Positions 54,959 to 62,907 of a stretch of DNA of 62,907 nucleotides are shown here, one piece after another. The DNA comes from an uncultured Rubritalea sp. (GTDB lineage Bacteria; Verrucomicrobiota; Verrucomicrobiia; Verrucomicrobiales; Akkermansiaceae): the NCBI GenBank assembly GCA_937923145.1, contig CALAJT010000011.1, forward strand, positions 1 through 62,907. Reading direction: 5' to 3'. The stretch's first letter is position 1; each line of letters opens with the position of its first letter. The notes under the pieces were generated by a model. That model searched no databases. It had not been told where the DNA came from and saw only the letters and a list, made by a program, of their open reading frames with translations. The translations under genes were made by a program, and so were the position numbers.

Positions 54959-55251
54959 ATGAAAATATTAAGTCACCTCATTTCAATCATAGTTTTGTAT
55001 ATTAGTGCATGCGCTGAACCTACTATTTTCGTTACAGATTCATCTGCTTCAAAGCTGAAGAAACAAGAATCATCGAATGATAAATATGCTCTAGAACTCT
55101 TCTTCACTTTACCCTACAAACTTTATCTCAGGAGCCAATTGTGGAGGTCATTTACAATTGGCGTAATAGCGGGATGATTTCACAGAAGCATATTTATACT
55201 TATCATTCAGTTAGAAAGAAAAACGGCTGGGATATTATTCGAACTAAGTAA
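54959..55251 (+). pseudogene. Small lipoprotein gene with a frameshift
   Basis: ATG 54959 starts MKILSHLISIIVLYISACAE with a lipobox at Cys18. The frame remains sensible to about LELFFT (near 55105-55112), then becomes KLYLRSQLW and stops at 55177. In the frame two bases later the reading LQTLSQEPIVEVIYNWRNSG, ending VRKKNGWDIIRTK with a stop at 55249-55251, looks like the natural continuation. A one- or two-base indel around 55107-55125 would restore a ~95-residue lipoprotein. It could also be a sequencing error. The function is unknown. Confidence 0.45.
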
Positions 55252-55253
55252 TT

Positions 55254-57176
55254 CTATTCTTCGATCAACTCTCCAGTAGCGTAGGCTTCTAGAAGCTCTT
55301 CAAGCGCATCGATCTGCTTCTGGATACCTCTTCCCTTTTCAGTATCTTTGATAAGCCTTGGTGTATCATGCTTGCGAATATCTTGCATCGTAGGAATGAT
55401 ATCTTCACCTGTTCTGACTACTGATACGGGGTCTCGAAAACTATGGTGCTCAGCTAGCTGGACGCCATCTGGCGATAGGATGAGTGTGTAGCCACGGTCT
55501 CCGTAAGCTTCTGAGAATGCTCCATCTATAGTTACGGCATTACCTCCCCGCTTCACAGGGTTTTCACCTGCTTCTACCTTTACTGGCACATGTCCATTTA
55601 CGATAAGTCCCTTCTCTGCAACTCCCATATCACGACAAACTTTATCGCAGAACTCAGCATCATGAAGTTTCTCAAACCATGGATTACGGATCTCTTTGTG
55701 AGTCGTTTTATCATCGATAAAATAAGCCTCAAACGTAGCCATTCTGTCTTTACCGAAGAGTGGCGACACTGGACCCGCCCATAAATAGAAGAACCAGTCT
55801 TTATCATCCTGACTAGCATTTGAACCCTTACGGAATGAGCGTTTAATCACTCGGTCAAATGATTGGAATTGCTTCACACCTTTGACTTCTTCACCGTCTA
55901 TTGTGAGAGACAAATATTCACCTTCTTCATCCACAGGTATACATGCATGGAAAATGACTGCTCTATCCTTCACCATCGACATCTTACCTCTCTCTGCAAC
56001 CCATGACATCTGCTCCCAGAGTCTAGAAGAACTCACGAAGGACTCCACTAAGCGATCCATACATTGTTGTTCTTCTGGAGAAAGTTTGTTCGGATCACTA
56101 GGATCGATTGTTGGAAAATGAGTGTCTCTCAATGGGTATTCTTTACCCTTAATTATAATTGTCCCACGATCATAATTTATTTTCTTCAACACATTTCGAT
56201 CATCCATATTCCACTCTGGATGCCGTTCTATCATTTGTCCTTCCAGCTTGAATTGAATAATGCTAATCGCCTTTTGCATCCGTGAAATGAGTAACTCACT
56301 ACGCTCACCACCCCGCTTCGGCTTAAAGTATTCTGCATCGTCATCCCCATATACATCCATCGCTAGTAATTCTAACACTCTAGTCAGAATACCATAGCCT
56401 TCTTCTAACTGAAACATCCTACGGTATCTTAACGAAACCCTGAGAACGATGGCTATCAATGCTTCATGACCTAAGCAAGCACCCATCCAACTGACGTCAT
56501 GGTTGCCCCATACTAGAGAGACATTACTCTGTCTCATCAAGTAATCGATCACCCAGTCGATCCTGGCACCACGATCGCCTAGGTCACCTGCTACCACGAG
56601 TTCATCTACAGTTAAATTCCTAATGAATCTTGAAGCAGCCCTTACTGGCAAAAGATCCATCTTACGCTTCACTAACTCCTTCACCTGAGTTGTTAGATAA
56701 ACTTCATGGTGACCACCCGCTGGAAAATTGAGCAGTACCTCGAATAATTCTCTAAATTCCTTTGGAGCGTAATTGCGAATTTCCTTACGACGTTTAGTAC
56801 GCATCTCAAAACGGATAAGATCGAACTGATACTTCATAGTCTGCATCACCCACTCATATCGAGCGTCATCATCATCGCCAAATTCTCCGACCTTTTTCTG
56901 TAGTAGCTGTGTAGGATAGTAGAGCAGGTGGAGAAATTCTTTAAACTCTACTTTCGTCATCCGATCAGCGAAGAGTTCCTTTACGATAGGTCTAAGTCTA
57001 CCTGACGCATTATTAATAACGTGACGTAGTTTTCTAGCCTCTCCATGAATATCAGAAATCACATGCACGACACCTTTAGGCATCTCTAACTGTGCTTTTA
57101 AAGCTGATATTTCAAATACTACAGACTCTGTAGTAGGAAAACTTTTTGCTAAAATTTGGTGTATTAAATCTGCCAT
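55254..57176 (-). CDS. fbp: Fructose-1,6-bisphosphatase class 3
   Basis: This is the large, calcineurin-like FBPase first known from Bacillus, which dephosphorylates fructose 1,6-bisphosphate in gluconeogenesis. Metal-binding motifs are GVVHVISDIHGEARKLRHV, VAGDLGDRGARIDWV and VWGNHDVSWMGA. 640 residues is the normal size and distinct from class 1 and 2 enzymes. It lies 69 bases behind the HAD-FolB gene on the same strand. Confidence 0.95.
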   Translation of the reverse strand: MADLIHQILAKSFPTTESVVFEISALKAQLEMPKGVVHVISDIHGEARKLRHVINNASGRLRPIVKELFADRMTKVEFKEFLHLLYYPTQLLQKKVGEFGDDDDARYEWVMQTMKYQFDLIRFEMRTKRRKEIRNYAPKEFRELFEVLLNFPAGGHHEVYLTTQVKELVKRKMDLLPVRAASRFIRNLTVDELVVAGDLGDRGARIDWVIDYLMRQSNVSLVWGNHDVSWMGACLGHEALIAIVLRVSLRYRRMFQLEEGYGILTRVLELLAMDVYGDDDAEYFKPKRGGERSELLISRMQKAISIIQFKLEGQMIERHPEWNMDDRNVLKKINYDRGTIIIKGKEYPLRDTHFPTIDPSDPNKLSPEEQQCMDRLVESFVSSSRLWEQMSWVAERGKMSMVKDRAVIFHACIPVDEEGEYLSLTIDGEEVKGVKQFQSFDRVIKRSFRKGSNASQDDKDWFFYLWAGPVSPLFGKDRMATFEAYFIDDKTTHKEIRNPWFEKLHDAEFCDKVCRDMGVAEKGLIVNGHVPVKVEAGENPVKRGGNAVTIDGAFSEAYGDRGYTLILSPDGVQLAEHHSFRDPVSVVRTGEDIIPTMQDIRKHDTPRLIKDTEKGRGIQKQIDALEELLEAYATGELIEE

Positions 57177-57245
57177 TTTGCCTACCCTACAAAATGCTCA
57201 AGCTAATTCAACCAACAAGCTAGATAATATTGATTAAGAGTAAAT

Positions 57246-58244
57246 CTACCTCACCACTTCTACTCCCACACTATCCGTATCAGGAAGAATATACTTCTCT
57301 ATTTCCACTCGCACACTCTCTACAGCAAAATCAGCTTTGATCATATCGGCCATATCTACAGCTAGCGTTTCGATCAGCTTACGAGGTTTTTCTAGAGCTA
57401 GAGATTTGATACGTAGCGAAACTTGATAGTAATCAACTCCTCCGTCAATTTCATCATTTAGCTCTCGAAAGCCGACCTTAGGGTGCATATCTACATGGAC
57501 TTTGAGAGTCTGCTGTTCAGCACGTTCTTCATCAGGAACACCTATAAATGTAGGGACTTCAAGACCACGTATTTTTACCGCTGCTGGTTTTTCAAAAGTC
57601 TCCATCCATGAGCCACCGACTACATGATCAGATAAAACCTCCTCCATCACTGAAAGGTCTTTCACCATCACAGTCGGCTCTGATGTAGCGAGGACTGACG
57701 CTCTATTGTAACCTGTCACCACGCCCACACTCATGATGCCGCCATGATGAGCAGTTTCTATGTCGTGCTTCATGTCACCTACGAAAACAGTATCGCACTT
57801 ATCCATTCCGTGGTTTTCAATGATCTCACCGATCAATTCACGCTTATCTAGAACTCCGGAGTAAGTCTCTGTGAAATAATCCTCCATTCCAAGATCCACT
57901 ACTTGCTCCGCAAATGCCTTAGCACACATACTAGTTAGAATATAAAGCTCAGCACCACTATCTAAAAGAAAATGGAGAAATTCACGCGCATGAGGCAGCA
58001 CCGTGACTGGCACTTTTGAGATACTAAAACCTCTTCTAAAATGAGATTCTATCTCTTCCATATTTTCTCCAGGAAGATAGATCTTATAAAAATCTCTATA
58101 TGGTAAGCAGAAATTCTCACGGAATTCATCACGATCAATCGCAGGTTTTCCATATTGCTTAAGCACATAATTAGTAGCATCTACTACTAATCCCATATCG
58201 TCCACCAATGTGCCCGACCAATCAAATATCCATTGATTTCTCAT
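57246..58244 (-). CDS. HAD phosphatase-dihydroneopterin aldolase (FolB) fusion
   Basis: Residues 1-~205 are a HAD-superfamily phosphatase: FDWSGTLVDD (D8, T12) is motif I, LTSMCAKAF motif II, K134 in LDKRELIG motif III, and VFVGDMKHDIETA (D157, D161) motif IV, with a helical cap (~20-85). The residue two after D8 is Ser rather than the usual Asp, a notable variation. Residues ~222-332 are a FolB domain: TFIGVPDEERAEQQ (E240 aligns with the FolB catalytic-site Glu), Y272, and K317 in EIEKYILPD matching the conserved Lys. FolB cleaves dihydroneopterin in folate synthesis, and the fused phosphatase could remove the phosphate just before. The next gene is DUF721-like (10-base gap). Confidence 0.85.
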   Translation of the reverse strand: MRNQWIFDWSGTLVDDMGLVVDATNYVLKQYGKPAIDRDEFRENFCLPYRDFYKIYLPGENMEEIESHFRRGFSISKVPVTVLPHAREFLHFLLDSGAELYILTSMCAKAFAEQVVDLGMEDYFTETYSGVLDKRELIGEIIENHGMDKCDTVFVGDMKHDIETAHHGGIMSVGVVTGYNRASVLATSEPTVMVKDLSVMEEVLSDHVVGGSWMETFEKPAAVKIRGLEVPTFIGVPDEERAEQQTLKVHVDMHPKVGFRELNDEIDGGVDYYQVSLRIKSLALEKPRKLIETLAVDMADMIKADFAVESVRVEIEKYILPDTDSVGVEVVR

Positions 58245-58254
58245 TAAATTCTCA

Positions 58255-58713
58255 TTAAATTCTTAGTGTAATTACTTTCACGACTCCCTCACCGAGTTCG
58301 CGTCGGAAGTTTTGCAGCAATTTACCTTTCATTTGTTCTAACTGAAATTTTAGCGTAGGCTGGACTACCCTAAGTACTAGCACTCCCTTTTTAAGCGACT
58401 CAGGTTTGGCATTTTTGGCAATGAAATCCCCCGCTACTTTTAGCCAAGCATCTTGTAGTTGCTTTTCCTCCAGTCCACCAGTTGCTCCTAATTCTTCGAG
58501 GATCTTATCTAGGCTCTCTGCAGCATGGGAAATATTGCGGATAGGATCTTTGACAGGCTCAGCTAGACGCCATTGCTTTAATGTCAAAGCTCGCAACCAA
58601 TCCCCTTTAGGAATAAATTGCGAGCCTCTTTTAAATTTGTTTACACCAGATCCTCCAGTCTTATCTGGACTAGATCTGAAGCGCTTATTTCGGTCTGGAC
58701 GATTACTCTCCAT
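58255..58713 (-). CDS. DUF721/DciA-like protein
   Basis: A 152-residue basic protein with the DUF721 core in the C-terminal ~95 residues: LDKILEELGATGGLEEKQLQ through WLKVAGDFIAKNAKPESLKK and VLVLRVVQPTLKFQLEQMKG. DUF721 includes DciA, which helps load the replicative helicase in bacteria lacking DnaC. The N-terminal part is basic and disordered. The start overlaps the end of the ferredoxin gene by 11 bases, so the two are coupled. Confidence 0.8.
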   Translation of the reverse strand: MESNRPDRNKRFRSSPDKTGGSGVNKFKRGSQFIPKGDWLRALTLKQWRLAEPVKDPIRNISHAAESLDKILEELGATGGLEEKQLQDAWLKVAGDFIAKNAKPESLKKGVLVLRVVQPTLKFQLEQMKGKLLQNFRRELGEGVVKVITLRI

Positions 58714-58936
58714 CGTCGCCGATAGCCTCTACAGGGCAGCCTTCCATCGCTTCGATGCACTGCTCTTTCTCTTCGTCATTCTCAGGCTGCTTAGTTACAT
58801 AAGAATAGCCTTCATCGTCTTCACGGGTAAAGTTATTCGGAGCAGTCTCACGGCATAGATCGCAATCAATGCACTGACTATCTACGTAAAAAAGTCCTTT
58901 GACGTTTTCTGGATTCTTGTCTTCGTTATCTGCCAT
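58703..58936 (-). CDS. Single-cluster [4Fe-4S] ferredoxin
   Basis: The 77-residue acidic protein has CIDCDLCRETAPNNF and, after ~42 residues, CPVEAI. That gives three closely spaced cysteines plus one more C-terminal cysteine, enough for one [4Fe-4S] cluster (ferredoxin of the Fer4_13/15 type). It carries electrons to an unknown partner. It overlaps the next gene by 11 bases. Confidence 0.88.
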   Translation of the reverse strand: MADNEDKNPENVKGLFYVDSQCIDCDLCRETAPNNFTREDDEGYSYVTKQPENDEEKEQCIEAMEGCPVEAIGDDGE

Positions 58937-59072
58937 AATTCTTTGGTTGTTAAAGTTGTTTCCTCACATGAGGATGATGCATTGATTCACTAGGATTACG
59001 ATATAATCAATATCTTTTTGCTGGGAAATGGTGATTTTTAGCCATGGACGTTGACGATGGAGCTATTTTCAT

Positions 59073-59098
59073 CACGAACCTACACGAATTTCCACGAA
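59073..59098. repeat. Three CACGAA repeats at 10-base period
   Basis: CACGAA occurs at 59073, 59083 and 59093, each followed by CC or TT-type spacers, upstream of the ferredoxin and behind glnS. The exact 10-base spacing puts all three on one face of the helix. It may be a protein-binding array or a remnant of a dispersed repeat; no more copies were seen nearby. Confidence 0.35.
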
Positions 59099-59120
59099 TT
59101 TCTGAACGATTAAAAATTGA

Positions 59121-60785
59121 TTACTTCCAATTGTCTCTCAACGCAGCTGTGCGGTTGAAGACAATATTTCTTGATGGCTTGTGATCTACACTATCAGCAC
59201 AGAAATACCCGATGCGTTCGAACTGGCATTTGTAGCCTGCTGGGACGTTTGCTAGGGATGGTTCTAGCTTTACTGCAGAGATAATCTCTAGTGAATCAGG
59301 GTTCAAGCAGCTCATAAAGCCGTCTTCAGCTGCGTCCGGGTTTTCTTCTGAGAAGAGTCGGTCATAGACTCGCACTTCTGCATCGATAGCATCAGCTACG
59401 CTGACCCAGTGGATCGCGGCTTTGCATTTAATTCCTTCTGGGGCGTCTTTGCCGATAGTGTCTGGAATTGATTCGACCTGCACTTCAGTGACATTGCCTG
59501 CATCATCTTTAGAATGACCTACATACTTAATAATGTAGCCACCTTTAAGTCTCACGTAGCGGTCAGGACCGAGACGGAAATACTTCTTGAATGGTTCTTC
59601 CATGAAGTCATCACGCTCTATGTAAACTTCTTTCCCTAGTGGAACTTCGCGAGTGCCTGCTGAGTCATCGTTAGGATTATTGACGCATGTCATCTGCTCC
59701 ACATGATCGTCAGATTCCCAGTTGGTGATGACGACTTTCAGAGGATCGAGCACTGCCATGCGGCGGTCTGCGATCTGGTTGAGGTCATTGCGGACTTCGT
59801 TCTCTAATGTGGAGAATGGAGTGATACTATTAACCTTAGTCACTCCCCCTTTATAAATAAAATTCTTGATCGACTCTGGTGTGTATCCACGACGACGCAT
59901 TCCTGAGAGAGTAGGCATACGTGGGTCATCCCATCCGCTTACTACTCCGTCCTCTACGAGTTCGAGCAGCTTGCGCTTACTCATGACTGTGTAGTTGATA
60001 TTCAGGCGAGAAAACTCGATCTGACGTGGTTTCGCTGGTGTTGGGCAATTATTCACCACCCAATCATAGAGCGGGCGATGGTCTTCAAATTCTAGTGAAC
60101 AGAGTGAGTGCGTAATCTCTTCTTTCGCATCTTCTAGAGGATGTGCGAAGTCATACATTGGATACATTTTCCAAGTATCACCAGTATTATGATGATCAGT
60201 ATGGAGTACACGATAGATAGCAGGATCTCGCATGTTCATATTAGGAGATGACATGTCGATCTTAGCACGGAGCACTGCTTCGCCTTCGCCAATTACGCCA
60301 TTTTTCATCTGATCAAAGAAAGCTAGATTTTCGTCAATAGCGGTATCACGGAATGGGCTGTTAGAGCCGGGCATTCCTACCTTGCCTCTACCTTCACGCA
60401 TCTCATCTGGAGATTGCTTGTCTACGTAGGCTAGTCCATTTTTAATGAGATGGACTGCACAGTCGTAAAAGTAATCAAAGTAATCACTCGCAAAGTAAAG
60501 ATGCTCACCCCACTCGAAACCAAGCCACTCAACATCTTGCTTGATGCTGTCGACGTATTTAGTGTCTTCTTTAACTGGGTTCGTATCATCAAAACGAAGA
60601 TGACAACGCGCACCTGAAGCAGCATTTTCCTGAGCTAGACCGAAGTTTAGGCACAGAGCTTTCGCATGACCAATATGGAGGAAACCATTTGGCTCAGGCG
60701 GAAAACGAGTGATGCTAGTAGCGTGCTTACCATTCGCTAGATCTTCAGCGATGATGGTGCGTATAAAATCTTTGTTTTCAGACAT
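59121..60785 (-). CDS. glnS: Glutaminyl-tRNA synthetase
   Basis: Class I aminoacyl-tRNA synthetase of the GlxRS family. The HIGH-type motif is PPEPNGFLHIGHAKALCLNF, the KMSKS equivalent is VMSKRKLLELV, and the Gln-specific core (DTNPVKEDTKYVDSIKQDVE) is clear. The C-terminal anticodon-binding beta-barrel is complete (554 residues). Its presence beside gatC/gatA indicates that glutamine can be charged directly. It lies 13 bases after lysC in the same direction. Confidence 0.96.
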   Translation of the reverse strand: MSENKDFIRTIIAEDLANGKHATSITRFPPEPNGFLHIGHAKALCLNFGLAQENAASGARCHLRFDDTNPVKEDTKYVDSIKQDVEWLGFEWGEHLYFASDYFDYFYDCAVHLIKNGLAYVDKQSPDEMREGRGKVGMPGSNSPFRDTAIDENLAFFDQMKNGVIGEGEAVLRAKIDMSSPNMNMRDPAIYRVLHTDHHNTGDTWKMYPMYDFAHPLEDAKEEITHSLCSLEFEDHRPLYDWVVNNCPTPAKPRQIEFSRLNINYTVMSKRKLLELVEDGVVSGWDDPRMPTLSGMRRRGYTPESIKNFIYKGGVTKVNSITPFSTLENEVRNDLNQIADRRMAVLDPLKVVITNWESDDHVEQMTCVNNPNDDSAGTREVPLGKEVYIERDDFMEEPFKKYFRLGPDRYVRLKGGYIIKYVGHSKDDAGNVTEVQVESIPDTIGKDAPEGIKCKAAIHWVSVADAIDAEVRVYDRLFSEENPDAAEDGFMSCLNPDSLEIISAVKLEPSLANVPAGYKCQFERIGYFCADSVDHKPSRNIVFNRTAALRDNWK

Positions 60786-60798
60786 GAAGGTAAAATAA

Positions 60799-62028
60799 TT
60801 AAGCCGTAGGAGCTTTATCCAGATTGAAGGCTTCGTGAACCGCTCTTGCCGCGTCTTCTATCTGATGCTCGTCTACAGTAACGGCAATCTTTATTTCAGA
60901 GGTCGTGATCACTCCAATGTTAATCTTTGCTTCACCGAGAGCTTCGAACATTTTTGCAGCAACACCTGAATGTGAACGCATTCCGATGCCTACGCATGAT
61001 AGCTTAGCAATACCAGATTCTGTTAGAATCGTAGAGTCAGGACTGAGCTGAGCGATACAAGGCTTGAGAGCCGCTGATGCTTTACCTAAATCTGAGCTGT
61101 GCATGGTGAATGAATGTCTCGCAAGTCCATCGTAAGCGATATTGGAGACAATCATATCAATATTGATTTCCGCATCCGCAAGACACATCAGAATTTTAGC
61201 TGACATACCTGGCTCGTCTGGGATTCCTGTGATAGTGACTAGGGCTTGTGAGCGTTCTATCGATACGCCTCTGATAACTACTGCTTCCATTTGATCGTGT
61301 TCTTCTGTTACTATTGTTCCGGGATTATTATTGAGGCTAGAGCGGACTTCGAAGACTACTCCATATTTCTTTGCAAATTCTACTGAGCGTGACTGCATGA
61401 CTTTAGTGCCAGCAGACGCCATTTCTAACATCTCATCGTATGAGATTTCTGGGAGTTTACGTGCATCTTTCACCACGCGTGGGTCGCTGGTGTATACGCC
61501 GTCTACATCCGTTAGGATCTGACAGACATCTGCCTTGAGTGCTGATGCTACCGCTATCGCTGAAAGATCAGAACCACCTCTACCGAGAGTGTGGATCATT
61601 CCATCTTCGCGAAGACCTTGGAAACCAGCACAAATGAGTACTTTACCTTCTTTCAGGTAGTTCTTCATCATATCAGGATTGATCGCATTGATACGTCCTC
61701 TGGTGTGTGATCCTGTGGTTGAAATTCCAGCCTGACGACCAGTGATCGATACGGCATCGACTCCGATCTGATGAAGCGCCATAGTGACCAGAGCTATAGA
61801 TTGCTGCTCACCTGTAGAGAGCAGAACATCCATTTCACGTTCAGTCGGTTCATCGATAAGTTCTTTAGCCATAGCGATGAGTTTGTCAGTCACGCCACCC
61901 ATCGCGGAGACGACGGCTACGACCTGATTACCTTCATCACGAAGGGTCTTGATGCGGTTGGCTACATTACGGATACGGTCTAGCGATCCGACTGATGTGC
62001 CTCCATATTTTTGGACTATTAATGCCAT
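60799..62028 (-). CDS. lysC: Aspartate kinase
   Basis: Phosphorylates aspartate at the head of Lys, Met, Thr and diaminopimelate synthesis. VQKYGGTSVGSLDRIRNVA starts the kinase domain, GRGGSDLSAIAVA and VDGVYTSDPRVVKDARKLPE are conserved, and two ACT domains occupy the C-terminal ~140 residues (starting ALVTITGIPDEPGMSAKIL). The ACT pair implies feedback control by lysine or threonine. No lysine riboswitch is apparent in the ~130 bases upstream. glnS follows closely. Confidence 0.96.
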   Translation of the reverse strand: MALIVQKYGGTSVGSLDRIRNVANRIKTLRDEGNQVVAVVSAMGGVTDKLIAMAKELIDEPTEREMDVLLSTGEQQSIALVTMALHQIGVDAVSITGRQAGISTTGSHTRGRINAINPDMMKNYLKEGKVLICAGFQGLREDGMIHTLGRGGSDLSAIAVASALKADVCQILTDVDGVYTSDPRVVKDARKLPEISYDEMLEMASAGTKVMQSRSVEFAKKYGVVFEVRSSLNNNPGTIVTEEHDQMEAVVIRGVSIERSQALVTITGIPDEPGMSAKILMCLADAEINIDMIVSNIAYDGLARHSFTMHSSDLGKASAALKPCIAQLSPDSTILTESGIAKLSCVGIGMRSHSGVAAKMFEALGEAKINIGVITTSEIKIAVTVDEHQIEDAARAVHEAFNLDKAPTA

Positions 62029-62174
62029 GATTCTAGTGAATGTGGGGAAAGAAAGACATATATAGCTAAATCGCCCAGATATGCAAGAGTCGGTTGTGAA
62101 ATTTTCTGAGCTCTGAATTTTAAGCTCTTTAAAACAAGTAAAAGAACTTTTGAGTGCTAGATCTAATCAATTTA

Positions 62175-62657
62175 TTATGATCTGTCGGAAAATGATTTTA
62201 GAAATCCTGAGTGCCCACCTTTAATTGCGAAGAAACCATCAGCAAGTGCCGTAATTTGTATACTTTTTACTTTTGCAGGTTTTAAGGTAAAAAGGAAAAT
62301 TATAATAACTGGTATTATAAAAAGCACACTAGAAAAGATCATTGCTAAATAGATCGATAAAATTGCTATAAAAAATACAAAAATCACTCTAGATAGTTGC
62401 TTATTAGATAGTTGCTTCTTATACCCTCTATCAAAGTAAAGACTGAAACAGGTAGACTTATTCCAAAGCTTCGAGGTAGCCACAGTTTCTGGGACAGGGA
62501 CACCAGTTTTGAAGAAGACGTTTGGTGATTCAAAATCAGGCTCACAATAGAATACCTCACCGACTCGATATGCAGTGCTAGGCTTTTTATGCACTTCTGG
62601 TGTTTGAGTGATTTGATCACTCGGTGTCATAGGTGCTTGGTACGGATTGGATTCCAT
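62175..62657 (-). CDS. Small membrane protein with NPYQAP N-terminus
   Basis: A 160-residue protein. MESNPYQAPMTPSD matches a leader seen in many PVC small membrane proteins. Two adjacent hydrophobic helices lie at ~90-108 and ~110-125 (VIFVFFIAILSIYLAMIFSS). The function is unknown. DNA at 62390-62419 is a tandem duplication of 15 bases (one mismatch) that gives the repeated residues KQLSNKQLS. The expressed strand is minus and the gene stands alone. Confidence 0.6.
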   Translation of the reverse strand: MESNPYQAPMTPSDQITQTPEVHKKPSTAYRVGEVFYCEPDFESPNVFFKTGVPVPETVATSKLWNKSTCFSLYFDRGYKKQLSNKQLSRVIFVFFIAILSIYLAMIFSSVLFIIPVIIIFLFTLKPAKVKSIQITALADGFFAIKGGHSGFLKSFSDRS

Positions 62658-62844
62658 TTTCTACTAATCCTCCACCAGCAGATAAGCCTTGGTTGATTAG
62701 GGTTACATTGCAGGATTTATCAGCTAGAATTGTAGAAACTTAGTTTTCAATTATTTTGTAGACATGAGGGCACTTCTGGAAACCCTTGGTTAGATTTTCA
62801 TTTTTAGGTATTTAATTTTTTTTCGTAGAAAGTAGCTTCAAGGT

Positions 62845-62907
62845 ATGAACTACCGTAAGCCATCCAAGAACCACGATCTTTTTAGTGCTTTATCTAAGAA
62901 ACGAGAT
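62845..62907 (+). CDS. Possible start of a gene running off the window
   Basis: ATG 62845 opens a frame, MNYRKPSKNHDLFSALSKKR, that stays open through the last base (21 codons). The preceding ~185 bases hold no other gene and look like promoter sequence. There are too few residues to assign a family. Confidence 0.35.
   Translation, partial: MNYRKPSKNHDLFSALSKKRD

Noticed and set aside
62029-62174. Lysine riboswitch upstream of lysC
   Set aside because: No L-box-like conserved stems were seen in the ~130 bases upstream of lysC.

Overview
The window (about 43% G+C by eye) looks like a chromosomal segment of a Verrucomicrobiota-type (PVC superphylum) bacterium. This is an inference, not a database result. 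It rests on the gene mix: class 3 fructose-1,6-bisphosphatase, a YdjY-domain protein beside a squalene-cyclase-fold protein, a nickel superoxide dismutase carrying a Sec signal, several lipoproteins and TPR proteins of PVC flavour, an NPYQAP N-terminus, and very few Shine-Dalgarno motifs. Most genes are housekeeping genes in short runs on both strands. No rRNA, tRNA, CRISPR array, prophage or intact insertion sequence was seen.

Layout. 1-700: a broken ammonium transporter abruptly joined to what looks like a fragment of an unrelated gene. 0.7-9.7 kb: nadE, a lysine-rich disordered protein, a TPR lipoprotein, an Xaa-Pro aminopeptidase and an ABC exporter. 9.8-15.1 kb: moeA, lipB and the classical rpmH-rnpA-yidD-yidC cluster with a small HTH-like gene behind it. 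15.3-21.6 kb: LysM lipoprotein, moaE, an RbsD/FucU-like lipoprotein translationally coupled to an RNase III-fold protein, a VOC protein, a beta-CASP nuclease, a degenerate FKBP, ispF and radC. 21.6-29.4 kb: small membrane proteins, a DUF4105 protein, cysteine desulfurase, pseudouridine synthase, FKBP, zinc peptidase, EamA transporter and a nested inverted-repeat element. 29.6-41.5 kb: SulP transporter, gatC-gatA, an AP2-like small protein, OsmC, an entericidin-like peptide, ndk, panC, nadB, sodN, ydjY-like, squalene-cyclase-like and argG. 41.6-54.4 kb: purC, Na+/solute symporter, mgtE, mnmA, a protease with a pseudo-protease half, chrA, nadD and uvrB. 54.4-55.3 kb: a patch of decaying genes (headless antitoxin, doc toxin with a late nonsense codon, frameshifted lipoprotein). 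55.3-62.9 kb: fbp, an HAD-FolB fusion, a DciA-like protein, a ferredoxin, glnS, lysC and a small membrane protein.

The genes cover NAD synthesis (nadB, nadD, nadE), molybdenum cofactor (moeA, moaE), sulfur trafficking into tRNA (cysteine desulfurase, mnmA), tRNA aminoacylation (glnS with gatC/gatA), folate (the HAD-FolB fusion), amino acids (argG, lysC), purines (purC, ndk), isoprenoids (ispF), pantothenate (panC), lipoate (lipB) and membrane protein insertion (yidC, yidD).

The most interesting items are the HAD phosphatase-dihydroneopterin aldolase fusion (a candidate for the poorly defined dihydroneopterin phosphate phosphatase step), the secreted NiSOD with its two uncharacterised envelope neighbours, the decaying antitoxin-doc locus, the protease/pseudo-protease, and the nested inverted-repeat element near 28.0 kb.
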